A stretch of 64,000 nucleotides of DNA from Fictibacillus phosphorivorans. GTDB taxonomy: Bacteria > Bacillota > Bacilli > Bacillales > Fictibacillaceae. Under the pieces are notes generated by a model. That model worked only from the letters and a program-made list of their open reading frames with translations, made no database searches and was not told where the DNA came from. Position numbers and translations under genes: made by a program. The stretch lies in assembly GCF_001619875.1 (NCBI RefSeq), contig NZ_LRFC01000023.1, positions 62,001 through 126,000 of the forward strand, written 5' to 3'. Positions 11,298 to 19,349 of the stretch are shown piece after piece (position 1 is the stretch's first letter; every line of letters starts with the position of its first letter).

Positions 11298-11387
11298 CCA
11301 CAGGGGGAGTCCTTTAAAGGGCTGAGAGGGGAGTGTTCTCCCGACCCTTTGAACCTGAAGCTGGATCATACCTGCGTAGGGATGTGG
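11298..11387 (+). promoter_or_regulatory. TPP (thiamine pyrophosphate) riboswitch aptamer
   Basis: The conserved THI-element cores are present in order: GGGGGAGTCC, GGGCTGAGAGGG, then GACCCTTTGAACCTG and the right arm CATACCTGCGTAGGGA. The closing stem P1 can be made by CCACA (11298-11302) and TGTGG (11383-11387). It precedes a strong intrinsic terminator and then thiT-thiN, so high TPP should stop transcription before the thiamine transporter. Core motif match is strong; the exact ends are inferred from P1. Confidence 0.95.
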
Positions 11388-11426
11388 AGTCGAATGACTT
11401 TTTGAATTCAATCCTTGATGAATCTT

Positions 11427-11460
11427 AAAGCAACCGCGCTCACATGCCGGTTGCTTTTTT
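11427..11460 (+). terminator. Intrinsic terminator of the TPP riboswitch
   Basis: AAAGCAACCG (11427-11436) pairs with CGGTTGCTTT (11448-11457) across an 11-nt loop and runs into a T tract. It lies 40 bp after the aptamer and about 100 bp before thiT, as expected for a transcription-terminating OFF riboswitch. It may also end readthrough from rpe. Confidence 0.9.
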
Positions 11461-11555
11461 TATTTGTCTTTTGCTAAAAAGCTTAGGTTAGGCATACATT
11501 TTGAGCTTCAACCATCTTGCATGACAAAGCACGAAAAAATAAAGGAGGAGAAAAA

Positions 11556-12125
11556 ATGAAGAATAACAATATTTCGTTATTAACAGAAATAGCAATTATG
11601 TCAGCTTTATCATTAATTTTAGGGATGATTAAATTCGCCGGACCATGGCCGCAGGGAGGATCTGTATCGCTTGAGATGGTTCCGATTTTCTTAATGGCCT
11701 TTAGAAGAGGCTTAAAAGCGGGGATATTTACAGGATTAGCGGTAGGTCTTCTTCAGCTTCTTGTTAACCCTTACGTTATCCACCCGGCACAAATGATTTT
11801 AGACTATCCGTTAGCGTTTGCTTTAGCAGGTGTTGCTGGTGCTTTTGCGCCATCTTTGGCACAAAACAAATCGAAAAGAACGATTTTGATGGTTACAGGT
11901 ATTTTTGTTGGCTGTTTATTAAGAACGATCTCACACGTATTATCAGGAGTCATATTCTTTAGCGACCTGGCGGAGGAAATGAACATCTGGCTGTATTCTT
12001 TCATGTATAATGGATCGTTCATGATCGTTATTTTTGTCATTACATCACTTGTAGTTATTTTATTAACCAACACAGCACCAAAATTATTGCATGCTGCACG
12101 AAGCGGTTATACTACAGCGGCATGA
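11556..12125 (+). CDS. thiT: Thiamine-specific ECF transporter S component ThiT
   Basis: 189 residues from ATG 11556, which follows a strong AAAGGAGGAG; an upstream in-frame ATG at 11517 lacks a site. About six hydrophobic segments span the protein. The block with PWPQGGSVSLEMVPIF near residues 30-45 and MILDYPLAFALAG near 80-95 matches ThiT/YuaJ, the substrate-binding subunit that works with the shared EcfA/A'/T energising module (not in this window). The upstream TPP riboswitch and the downstream thiamine pyrophosphokinase, overlapping by 4 bp, support thiamine as substrate. Confidence 0.95.
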   Translation: MKNNNISLLTEIAIMSALSLILGMIKFAGPWPQGGSVSLEMVPIFLMAFRRGLKAGIFTGLAVGLLQLLVNPYVIHPAQMILDYPLAFALAGVAGAFAPSLAQNKSKRTILMVTGIFVGCLLRTISHVLSGVIFFSDLAEEMNIWLYSFMYNGSFMIVIFVITSLVVILLTNTAPKLLHAARSGYTTAA

Positions 12126-12766
12126 AAATAAGGATCGTTGCAGGTGGTCCTGAGTATCTGATACCTGACCTGAATACCTATCACAGTTCACCCGATTGTG
12201 TGTGGGTCGGTGTTGACAGGGGCACATTGTATTTAATAGAGAAACAAATCACTCCAAATTACGCTTTTGGTGATTTTGATTCAGTTACAGCTATTGAAAA
12301 AAGAAAAATGGGTCAATTACAAATAAAAATAAACGAATACTGTTCAGAAAAAGATGCAACAGATATGGAAATCGCTTTAGAATGGGCATTGACTCAGAAT
12401 CCCGAAGAAATTTTGTTATTTGGAGCATCTGGAGGAAGGCTAGATCATGAGTTGATGAACATACAGCTTTTATATAAAAGCCGTTATTGTTCTGCTTCTG
12501 TAAAACTAATTGATCTAAAAAATGAGATCTCACTTTACATGCCAGGCAGCTACAAAATTGAACAAGATGAAAAATACGATTATATTTCCTTTCTTTCACA
12601 GACTGACGAGGTTAGAGGAATAACATTGGAAGGATTTAAATATCCTTTAAAACATGCTGTTTTAACTGCTGGATCGTCATTATGCATCTCTAATGAGCTT
12701 GTAAATAAAAGTGGTACTTATTCTTTCGACTCCGGCATAATATTGATGGTAAAGAGCCGTGATTAA
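12122..12766 (+). CDS. thiN: Thiamine pyrophosphokinase
   Basis: 214 residues, B. subtilis ThiN/YloS. It transfers pyrophosphate from ATP to thiamine to give TPP. Family motifs are VGVDRGTLYL near residue 30, GDFDSV near 53, SEKDATDMEIAL near 78-89 with acidic metal ligands, and GASGGRLDHELMNI near 100. The ATG overlaps the thiT stop by 4 bp, so uptake and activation of thiamine are made together and should both respond to the TPP riboswitch. Its last codons form the left arm of a hairpin at 12757-12776. Confidence 0.95.
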   Translation: MKIRIVAGGPEYLIPDLNTYHSSPDCVWVGVDRGTLYLIEKQITPNYAFGDFDSVTAIEKRKMGQLQIKINEYCSEKDATDMEIALEWALTQNPEEILLFGASGGRLDHELMNIQLLYKSRYCSASVKLIDLKNEISLYMPGSYKIEQDEKYDYISFLSQTDEVRGITLEGFKYPLKHAVLTAGSSLCISNELVNKSGTYSFDSGIILMVKSRD

Positions 12767-12776
12767 AAAATCACGG
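12757..12776 (+). other. Hairpin over the thiN stop codon
   Basis: CCGTGATT (12757-12764) and AATCACGG (12769-12776) form a perfect 8-bp stem with an AAAA loop, and the thiN stop codon lies inside it. No T run follows, so it is not a classical terminator; it could protect the thiT-thiN message 3' end. Function is inference. Confidence 0.5.
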
Positions 12777-12870
12777 AATACAGGCCCCAAAGCACCTTTT
12801 TATAAAAAGGGGAATAAAGTATTTATTGGTTAGCTCTTATCATTTTTTATGGGCCTGGAGGAGGGGTAAG

Positions 12871-12951
12871 ATGAAATTTTATACCATTAAACTTCCTAGA
12901 TTCTTAGGGGGATTCGTACGTGCCATCTTAGGTTCTTTTAAAAAAGGATAA
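12871..12951 (+). CDS. spoVM: Stage V sporulation peptide SpoVM
   Basis: A 26-residue peptide, MKFYTIKLPRFLGGFVRAIL followed by GSFKKG. It matches B. subtilis SpoVM in length and in almost every position, including Pro9, which sets its shallow amphipathic helix. SpoVM sits on the outer face of the forespore membrane, recognises its convex curvature and anchors SpoIVA to start spore coat assembly; it also inhibits FtsH. A strong GGAGGAGGGG site lies 4-13 bp before the ATG. Its position between thiN and rpmB is the same as in B. subtilis. Confidence 0.97.
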   Translation: MKFYTIKLPRFLGGFVRAILGSFKKG

Positions 12952-12989
12952 CAAACAAAAAAAGCGCCCAGTGCGCTTTTTTTGTTTGT
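12951..12989 (+). terminator. Terminator after spoVM
   Basis: ACAAACAAAAAAAGCGC and GCGCTTTTTTTGTTTGT are perfect inverted repeats of 17 bp around a five-base loop. The stem begins on the last base of the spoVM stop codon. A and T runs on both sides mean it can work in either direction. Confidence 0.9.
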
Positions 12990-13072
12990 GTTCGTGTCCA
13001 GATCTGCTGCGGATGTGGTTACTGTCCACTTCAGCAGAAATACTGTCACCTTCAAGTTGCTTTCTTAAAAAT

Positions 13073-13103
13073 AAAAAAAACAGCAGCGGCAGCTGCTGTT
13101 TTT
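13073..13103 (-). terminator. Terminator of rpmB (minus strand)
   Basis: CAGCAGC (13081-13087) pairs with GCTGCTG (13092-13098); on the minus strand the stem is followed by a run of eight T (A run at 13073-13080). It lies 3 bp after the rpmB stop. The T run on the plus side makes it potentially bidirectional. Confidence 0.85.
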
Positions 13104-13105
13104 AT

Positions 13106-13294
13106 TTACACGCGTTCAACTTTGCCAGATTTAAGGGCACGAGCAGAAACGTATACGCGCTTAGGCTTACCGTCCACAAGAATACGAACCTTTTGAACGT
13201 TAGCTCCCCAGCTTTTCTTTGATTTGTTCATTGCGTGAGAACGCTTGTTACCAGTTTTAGGTCCTTTTCCAGTAATAAAACATTTACGAGCCAT
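13106..13294 (-). CDS. rpmB: 50S ribosomal protein L28
   Basis: 62 residues, [20 protein letters not shown] at the N-terminus and [17 protein letters not shown]-type C-terminus (here with RVYVSARAL). This is a full-length L28. Only one cysteine is present, so it is the form without the zinc-binding CxxC pairs. On the minus strand it has AAAGGAGGTTC about 6-16 bp before the ATG. It is transcribed alone, against its neighbours, from a promoter at 13362-13390, as in B. subtilis. Confidence 0.97.
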   Translation of the reverse strand: MARKCFITGKGPKTGNKRSHAMNKSKKSWGANVQKVRILVDGKPKRVYVSARALKSGKVERV

Positions 13295-13361
13295 AGTAGG
13301 TGAACCTCCTTTACAGCAAAAAAGCTTTGCATCAATTCAATCGTATGTTAAATACTAAATA

Positions 13362-13390
13362 ATATTAGCATGTCTAGAGAAGCAATGCAA
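13362..13390 (-). promoter_or_regulatory. Sigma-A promoter of rpmB
   Basis: Read on the minus strand: TTGCAT, 17 bp, TAATAT (plus-strand 13385-13390 and 13362-13367). Spacing is ideal and the -10 is about 70 bp before the rpmB ATG. Confidence 0.65.
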
Positions 13391-13422
13391 CATATTCGTG
13401 AAAGGTTTTCAAGTAAATTTCC

Positions 13423-13451
13423 TTGACAATACAAATTACATAGTGTGAAAT
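13423..13451 (+). promoter_or_regulatory. Possible promoter of the yloU-fakA unit
   Basis: A perfect -35 TTGACA at 13423-13428 with TGAAAT 17 bp downstream, preceded by TG. A second weak option is TAAAAT at 13485-13490. The -35 is convincing; the choice of -10 is not. Confidence 0.45.
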
Positions 13452-13529
13452 GTAGTAGTCCTTTCAAAAAAGGCTAATCTATAGTAAAATATTTGTTAGC
13501 CATTTAACAATTTAAAGGGGGATGTAAGC

Positions 13530-13892
13530 ATGTCCATTGAAATGAAAACAACCTATGGTCAAATTGATATTTCGAATGAAGTGATTGCCACTATCGCTGG
13601 TGGAGCCGCAATCGATTGTTATGGAATTGTTGGCATGGCATCAAGAAAGCAACTAAAGGATGGAATAACTGAACTTTTAGGACGTGAAAATTTCTCCCGA
13701 GGGATCGTTGTTCGCCAAGAGGAAGATGAAGTACATATCGACATGTATATCATCGTTAGTTATGGAACAAAGATTTCTGAAGTGGCTCATAACGTTCAGA
13801 ACAAAGTGAAATATACCCTGGATCAAATGCTTGGTTTAGCGGTTGACTCGGTGAATATCTATGTTCAGGGTGTCAGGGTGACAACCCCTTAG
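13530..13892 (+). CDS. yloU: Asp23/Gls24 family envelope stress protein (YloU-like)
   Basis: A 120-residue small protein of the Asp23/Gls24 (DUF322) family. The fold is indicated by the stretch GQIDISNEVIATIAGGAA, then CYGIVGM, and the VNIYVQGVRV C-terminal strand. Members help cell-envelope or alkaline stress tolerance and associate with membrane partners; the exact role of YloU is not settled. AAAGGGGGATG precedes the ATG. It lies directly before fakA, a pairing conserved across Firmicutes. Confidence 0.93.
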   Translation: MSIEMKTTYGQIDISNEVIATIAGGAAIDCYGIVGMASRKQLKDGITELLGRENFSRGIVVRQEEDEVHIDMYIIVSYGTKISEVAHNVQNKVKYTLDQMLGLAVDSVNIYVQGVRVTTP

Positions 13893-13907
13893 TTAGGAGG
13901 AAGTTTT

Positions 13908-15584
13908 GTGTCTTTAAAAGTATTAGACGGAAAAAAGTTTTCAAAAATGGTGCTCGAGGGTGCTTCAAACCTATCTAGAAATGCAGCAATGGTCGATGCA
14001 CTGAATGTATTTCCTGTTCCGGACGGTGATACAGGAACAAACATGAACTTAACGATTACTTCTGGTGCTAAAGAAGTAGAAAAAAATACTTCCAATAGTA
14101 TCGGAGCTGTAGCAAGTGCTTTTGCAAAAGGGTTATTAATGGGAGCACGAGGAAACTCTGGAGTTATCCTTTCACAGTTATTTAGAGGTTTCTCTAAATC
14201 CATTGAAGGAAAAGACTCCATCTCAGCCGCTGAATTCGCTAATGCATTTGATAAAGGTGTAGAAACAGCTTATAAAGCAGTTATGAAACCAGTAGAGGGT
14301 ACAATTTTAACTGTAGCAAAAGATGCAGCTAAAAAAGCAGTAAAAGAAGCAAAAAAGTCAGATGATATTTTATATATCATGAAAGAACTTGTAAAAGAAT
14401 CTAAAGCTTCCTTAAACAGAACACCAGATCTTCTGCCAGTGCTAAAAGAAGTTGGTGTTGTTGATTCTGGTGGTCAAGGATTAGTTACGGTTTACGAAGG
14501 TTTCCTAGCAGTGCTTGAAGGTAAAGAACTCCCTAAAGTCTCTGTTAACGCACCTTCCATGGGGGAGCTTGTCAACGCTGAACATCATAAAGCTCAGATG
14601 CATATGAAAACGGAAGATATTCATTTCGGATACTGCACTGAATTCATGGTAAGATTCGAAGACAAAAAAATTAAGAAGAATCCGTTTGATGAAACTAATT
14701 TCCGTAATGAGTTAAGTCAGCATGGTGATTCTCTTTTAGTGGTTGCTGATGATGACGTAGTTAAGGTTCACATTCATACTGAACAGCCAGGTAATATGCT
14801 GACACTAGCACACCGTTATGGCAGTTTGATCAACATTAAGATTGAAAATATGCGTGAACAGCATTCAGCTATCCTAGAAAGTGAAAATGAAGTGGTTCCT
14901 TCCTATTCACAACCTGTTACTGAAAAGAAGAAGGAATATGGCATTGTAACGGTTGCGATGGGTGAAGGCATTGAAGAAATGTTTTCTTCGATGGGAGCAT
15001 CAGTTATTCAAGGTGGTCAAACCATGAATCCGAGTACGGAGGATATTGTAAAAGCCATCTCTGAGGTTCATGCAGAAAAGGTATTTATATTACCGAACAA
15101 CTCGAACATTATCATGGCTTCTGAACAGGCTGCAAGTGTAGTTGAGCAAGAAGTGGTAATCATTCGTACCAAGACCGTACCGCAAGGGATTGCTTCTATC
15201 CTGGCTTTCAACCCTTCTGCTGATATGAAGGAGAATGAAAAGAAGATGAATGAAGCCATCTCCTCAGTGAAGTCTGGACAAGTCACGTATGCTGTTCGTG
15301 ATACTTCAATTGACGGTGTTGAAATCGCAAAAGGAGATTTCATGGGAATCTCTGAAGGTAAAATTATCACTTCAAAGACTGACAAACAAGAAGTGACGAA
15401 AGAGCTTTTAACAAAGATGTTGGATGAAGATTCTGAGATCGTAACCATTATTTATGGAGAAGATAGTTCTGAGGAAGAAGCACAGGAACTTGCTGAATTT
15501 ATTGAAGAGAAGTTCCCTGATGCTGAAGTTGAGATTCATAACGGAAAACAGCCAATCTATTCATTCATTTTGTCAGTAGAGTAA
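13908..15584 (+). CDS. fakA: Fatty acid kinase ATP-binding subunit FakA (YloV)
   Basis: 558 residues from GTG 13908 with TTAGGAGGAAG before it. The N-terminal DhaL/DAK2-like domain (about 1-200) has NVFPVPDGDTGTNM with Asp metal ligands near 37-45 and ARGNSGVILSQLFRG near 80-95. A middle domain and a C-terminal DegV-like-related domain follow. With a lipid-carrying FakB (DegV family, not in this window) it phosphorylates exogenous fatty acids for entry into phospholipid. Its place just upstream of the fapR-plsX lipid genes is consistent. Ends before a strong terminator. Confidence 0.93.
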   Translation: MSLKVLDGKKFSKMVLEGASNLSRNAAMVDALNVFPVPDGDTGTNMNLTITSGAKEVEKNTSNSIGAVASAFAKGLLMGARGNSGVILSQLFRGFSKSIEGKDSISAAEFANAFDKGVETAYKAVMKPVEGTILTVAKDAAKKAVKEAKKSDDILYIMKELVKESKASLNRTPDLLPVLKEVGVVDSGGQGLVTVYEGFLAVLEGKELPKVSVNAPSMGELVNAEHHKAQMHMKTEDIHFGYCTEFMVRFEDKKIKKNPFDETNFRNELSQHGDSLLVVADDDVVKVHIHTEQPGNMLTLAHRYGSLINIKIENMREQHSAILESENEVVPSYSQPVTEKKKEYGIVTVAMGEGIEEMFSSMGASVIQGGQTMNPSTEDIVKAISEVHAEKVFILPNNSNIIMASEQAASVVEQEVVIIRTKTVPQGIASILAFNPSADMKENEKKMNEAISSVKSGQVTYAVRDTSIDGVEIAKGDFMGISEGKIITSKTDKQEVTKELLTKMLDEDSEIVTIIYGEDSSEEEAQELAEFIEEKFPDAEVEIHNGKQPIYSFILSVE

Positions 15585-15592
15585 AAAATGAA

Positions 15593-15650
15593 AAGTATTC
15601 TCTCTTAAACTTAAAGTGTGATAAAGTTAAGAGAGAATGCTTATTTTATT
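15593..15650 (+). terminator. Terminator after fakA
   Basis: ATTCTCTCTTAA (15597-15608) pairs perfectly with TTAAGAGAGAAT (15627-15638), extended by wobble and A-T pairs on the outside, and is followed by TTATTTTATT. It separates fakA from sdaAB. Confidence 0.8.
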
Positions 15651-15679
15651 GGGAAAAAACGCATTTGAAGGAGATTGTC

Positions 15680-16342
15680 ATGAAGTATAAAAGTGTGTTT
15701 GATATTATTGGTCCCATTATGATTGGACCGTCTAGCTCGCATACAGCGGGCGCTGCAAGGATTGGAAGAGTAGCAAGAAGCCTGTTTGGAAGAAAGCCAA
15801 AATATGCAACGATTTCTTTTTATGGTTCTTTTGCAAAAACCTATAGAGGTCATGGGACAGATGTAGCGATCGTAGGTGGAATTCTAGATTATGACACTTT
15901 TGACACTAGGATTGTGGATGCGCTTACAATCGCGAAACAAGAAGGAATCCAAATAACGATGTCTGCGGAAGATGCAGTGACAGACCATCCGAATACAGCT
16001 CGGGTCATCATTGGTGATGAGAACGATAAGATTGAAGTCGTTGGTATTTCAATCGGTGGCGGAAAAATAGAGATTACCGAATTAAACGGTTTTGCTTTAA
16101 GATTGTCTGGAAATCATCCTGCTCTTTTAATTGTGCATAATGATAAATACGGAGCAATTGCAGGAGTTGCAAATATTTTAGCAAAACATGAAATCAATAT
16201 AGGCCATATGGAAGTATCACGAAAAGAAAAAGGGAAAGAAGCATTGATGGTTATTGAGATTGATCAGAATGCAGATGAGATCATCATTAACGAATTAAGC
16301 TCTCTCCCAATCGTTCAACAAGTAGTAAAGATACACGATTAA
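15680..16342 (+). CDS. sdaAB: L-serine dehydratase beta subunit
   Basis: 220 residues from ATG 15680, preceded by GAAGGAGA; a TTG at 15665 overlaps that site and is rejected. This subunit of the iron-sulfur L-serine deaminase (serine to pyruvate and ammonia) opens with the serine-binding motif GPSSSHTAGA near residues 14-23. An ACT domain lies at about 148-220 (ALLIVHNDKYGAIAGVANIL), a usual regulatory amino-acid sensor. Length equals B. subtilis SdaAB. sdaAA follows 11 bp later and encodes the catalytic partner. Confidence 0.96.
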   Translation: MKYKSVFDIIGPIMIGPSSSHTAGAARIGRVARSLFGRKPKYATISFYGSFAKTYRGHGTDVAIVGGILDYDTFDTRIVDALTIAKQEGIQITMSAEDAVTDHPNTARVIIGDENDKIEVVGISIGGGKIEITELNGFALRLSGNHPALLIVHNDKYGAIAGVANILAKHEINIGHMEVSRKEKGKEALMVIEIDQNADEIIINELSSLPIVQQVVKIHD

Positions 16343-16353
16343 GAGGTGGGAAA

Positions 16354-17241
16354 ATGTTTCGTAATGTAGCTGAATTAATAGAATTAGCGGTATCAAAAAA
16401 ATGTAAAATTTCTGAGATCATGATCCAGCAAGAAATGGATGTAACGGGCCGTTCAAGAGAAGAAGTTCTTGGATTTATGGATCGGAATTTAAAAGTTATG
16501 GAAGAAGCGGTATTGCGCGGTATTACAGAAGATGTGAGATCTCATTCTGGTTTAACTGGTGGAGACGGTAAACTTCTTCAAACGTATATTAAATCCGGTA
16601 AATCTCTTTCCGGTGAGCTCATGCTAGATGCCGTGAGTAAAGCGATGGCAACAAACGAAGTGAATGCAGCTATGGGTACGATCTGTGCAACACCGACAGC
16701 TGGATCTGCAGGTGTTGTTCCTGGTACTTTATTTGCACTGAAAGAAAAACTGAACCCGACGCGTGAACAAATGATCGAATATTTATTCGCAGCTGGTGCA
16801 TTTGGTTTTGTTGTTGCAAACAATGCTTCCATTTCTGGAGCTGCAGGGGGATGCCAAGCAGAGGTAGGATCTGCTACAGGCATGGCAGCCGCTGCAATTG
16901 TTGAACTAGCCGGAGGTACACCCTCTCAATCTGCTGAAGCAATGGCTATCGCTTTAAAAAACATGCTAGGACTTGTGTGTGATCCCGTAGCAGGTCTTGT
17001 AGAAGTACCTTGCGTTAAGAGAAATGCAATGGGTGCAAGCAACGCGATCGTTGCTGCTGATATGGCACTTGCTGGTATCGTTAGCCGAATTCCATGTGAC
17101 GAAGTTATCGATGCCATGTATAAAATTGGTCTAACGATGCCATCAGCTCTTAGAGAAACTGCACAAGGTGGTTTGGCTGCTACGCCGACAGGAAGAGAGC
17201 TCGAGGCAAAAATCTTTGGCATACCGCTAAACGAGAAGTAA
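16354..17241 (+). CDS. sdaAA: L-serine dehydratase alpha subunit, iron-sulfur
   Basis: 295 residues. It carries the [4Fe-4S] cluster that activates the serine hydroxyl. Conserved blocks include HSGLTGGDG, CATPTAGSAG with one cluster cysteine, SGAAGGCQAEVGSA, and CDPVAGLVEVPC with two more cysteines. AAGAGGTGGGAAA precedes the ATG. It acts only with SdaAB encoded immediately upstream. Length matches B. subtilis (300 residues). Confidence 0.96.
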   Translation: MFRNVAELIELAVSKKCKISEIMIQQEMDVTGRSREEVLGFMDRNLKVMEEAVLRGITEDVRSHSGLTGGDGKLLQTYIKSGKSLSGELMLDAVSKAMATNEVNAAMGTICATPTAGSAGVVPGTLFALKEKLNPTREQMIEYLFAAGAFGFVVANNASISGAAGGCQAEVGSATGMAAAAIVELAGGTPSQSAEAMAIALKNMLGLVCDPVAGLVEVPCVKRNAMGASNAIVAADMALAGIVSRIPCDEVIDAMYKIGLTMPSALRETAQGGLAATPTGRELEAKIFGIPLNEK

Positions 17242-17242
17242 G

Positions 17243-19279
17243 ATGCTGACTCAATCCATTACAACCGTTACGGGAATAGGGGAAAAGAAAGCAGAAGAAT
17301 TAGCGAGCATGGGTATTCATTCTGTGGAAGACCTTTTAGAATATTTACCTTATCGCTATGAAGATTATCAAAAGAAAGATTTAGCAGAGATTGCGCACGA
17401 TGAAAAAGCAACGATCGAAGGGAAGGTTCATTCAGAACCTTCTCTGCGTTATTTTCCGAAGAAAAAATCAAGACTGTCTTTTCGAATGCTGATCGGTAAG
17501 TATTTAATTACGGCTACTATTTTTAACAGACCGTTCTTAAAGAATCAAATATCATTAGGTCAGACTTTAACAGTAACCGGAAAGTGGGATCGCAACAAAA
17601 TGACGCTAACTGTTAGTGATGTGCATTTTGGCGCATTTTCAGATGACAGGAAAATTGAGCCTGTTTATTCAGTGAAAGGCTCGCTTTATGGAAAGACGAT
17701 GCGTAAAATCATAGACCAAGCGTTTCGTCAATTTTCAGGAATGATAGAGGATCCGATCCCACAAGAGCTGCGAGATGCATACCGTCTGCCTGATAAAGAA
17801 TCTGCTCTAAGAATGATGCACTTTCCTGAAAATTTTCAAGCTTTAAAAGCTGGAAGAAGAAGACTTGCTTATGAAGAGCTATTATTTTTTCAATTAAAAA
17901 TGCAAATCTTTAGAAAATGGAACAGGCAGCAGTCAGAAGGAGCCTCTCTAAAGTTTAACAGAGAAGAAGTTGATGCATTCACTCGTTCTTTGCCTTTTCA
18001 GTTAACAGAGGCACAGCAAAGAGTAGTAGAAGAAATTTTAAGAGACTTATCAGACACGAGCCGCATGAACAGGCTTCTACAAGGAGATGTAGGTTCTGGA
18101 AAAACAGTTGTTGCTGCCATTGCTCTTTATGCAGCAGTAACAGCTAACAAACAAGGGGCATTGATGGTGCCAACAGAAATTCTCGCTGAACAGCATTTTC
18201 AATCGTTAAAGGAACTTTTTGCTCCTTTTGGAATCACAATCGCCCTTTTAACCTCTTCCGTAAAAGGAAAACTTCGCAAAGAAACCTTGAATGCTTTAAG
18301 TGAAGGTGAGATTCAGATCATGGTTGGCACACATGCTCTTATACAAGACGAAGTGAACTTCAAGAACTTGGGCCTTGTTATTACAGACGAACAACATCGT
18401 TTTGGAGTTAACCAAAGAAGGGTGCTGCGGGAAAAAGGAGAAAGCCCAGACGTGCTCTTTATGACCGCTACTCCAATTCCGAGAACACTTGCGATATCAG
18501 CTTTTGGTGATATGGATGTTTCGACGATTGATGTTATGCCAGCGGGAAGAAAACCGATCATCACCCATTGGGCTAAACACGGAATGTTAGACCGTGTTCT
18601 TGATTTTATAAAAAAAGAAATCGAGAACGGCAGGCAGGCATATGTTATTTGTCCATTAATAGAGGAATCTGAAAAAGTGGATGTTCAAAATGCAATAGAT
18701 GTTCATGCACAATTAACCAGCTACTTCCAATCGTACGATGTTGGTTTGATGCACGGCAGGTTGCATCCAACAGAGAAAGATGAAGTGATGAGAAGATTTG
18801 CAGCGAATGTTTGCCAAGTTCTTGTTTCAACAACCGTTGTTGAAGTTGGAGTCAATGTCCCTAATGCTACTATAATGGTCATTTATGACGCAGAGAGATT
18901 TGGATTATCACAGCTTCATCAGTTAAGAGGCCGCGTAGGCCGGGGCAGCGAACAATCTTATTGTGTTCTTATCGCTGATCCGAAAACCGAAGAAGGAAAA
19001 GAGCGAATGAGGATTATGACCGAGACGACAAACGGGTTTGAACTCTCTGAGAAAGATTTAGAGCTTCGGGGACCAGGAGATTTCTTTGGAAATAAACAAA
19101 GTGGTGTTCCTAACTTTAAAGTAGCAGATCTTGTTCATGATTACCGCATTCTTGAAACGGCTCGGAATGATGCTGCAAGGCTAGTAAATACAAATAAATT
19201 CTGGAACGATGATACGTATAAGCCAATTAGAGAGATACTAACAAGACAAGGTGTACTTGATAAAGAAAGACTAGATTAA
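17243..19279 (+). CDS. recG: ATP-dependent DNA helicase RecG
   Basis: 678 residues. RecG remodels stalled forks and Holliday junctions. An N-terminal wedge/OB domain (about 1-200) is followed by helicase motifs: Walker A GDVGSGKTV near 281, the RecG-type DEQH box near 382, TATPIPRTLA, VSTTVVEVGVNVP and RGRVGRG near 565. A C-terminal TRG hook region (GDFFGNKQSGVPNFKVADL) is present. The start is 1 bp after the sdaAA stop, with only a weak ribosome site, so coupling to sdaAA is likely. Confidence 0.96.
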   Translation: MLTQSITTVTGIGEKKAEELASMGIHSVEDLLEYLPYRYEDYQKKDLAEIAHDEKATIEGKVHSEPSLRYFPKKKSRLSFRMLIGKYLITATIFNRPFLKNQISLGQTLTVTGKWDRNKMTLTVSDVHFGAFSDDRKIEPVYSVKGSLYGKTMRKIIDQAFRQFSGMIEDPIPQELRDAYRLPDKESALRMMHFPENFQALKAGRRRLAYEELLFFQLKMQIFRKWNRQQSEGASLKFNREEVDAFTRSLPFQLTEAQQRVVEEILRDLSDTSRMNRLLQGDVGSGKTVVAAIALYAAVTANKQGALMVPTEILAEQHFQSLKELFAPFGITIALLTSSVKGKLRKETLNALSEGEIQIMVGTHALIQDEVNFKNLGLVITDEQHRFGVNQRRVLREKGESPDVLFMTATPIPRTLAISAFGDMDVSTIDVMPAGRKPIITHWAKHGMLDRVLDFIKKEIENGRQAYVICPLIEESEKVDVQNAIDVHAQLTSYFQSYDVGLMHGRLHPTEKDEVMRRFAANVCQVLVSTTVVEVGVNVPNATIMVIYDAERFGLSQLHQLRGRVGRGSEQSYCVLIADPKTEEGKERMRIMTETTNGFELSEKDLELRGPGDFFGNKQSGVPNFKVADLVHDYRILETARNDAARLVNTNKFWNDDTYKPIREILTRQGVLDKERLD

Positions 19280-19281
19280 TC

Positions 19282-19310
19282 TTGAAAGAAAAGAACTGAT
19301 ACTATATACT
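19282..19310 (+). promoter_or_regulatory. Sigma-A promoter of the fapR operon
   Basis: TTGAAA (19282-19287), 17 bp, TATACT (19305-19310), starting 3 bp after the recG stop. The expected start site, about 19317, lies inside the FapR operator. Confidence 0.75.
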
Positions 19311-19313
19311 ACT

Positions 19314-19332
19314 ATTAGTACCAGCTCTTAAT
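19314..19332 (+). promoter_or_regulatory. FapR operator
   Basis: ATTAGTACCAGCTCTTAAT matches the known FapR palindrome ATTAGTACCTGATACTAAT at 15 of 19 positions (consensus from memory), with the left half perfect. It covers the predicted +1 of the fapR promoter, fitting repression relieved by malonyl-CoA and autoregulation of fapR-plsX-fabD-fabG. Confidence 0.75.
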
Positions 19333-19349
19333 AGCAGAAAGATAATGAT

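Noticed and set aside
12971-13222. 83-codon plus-strand open frame across the rpmB region
   Set aside because: It starts in the spoVM terminator and runs antisense to rpmB; no ribosome site and no family resemblance.
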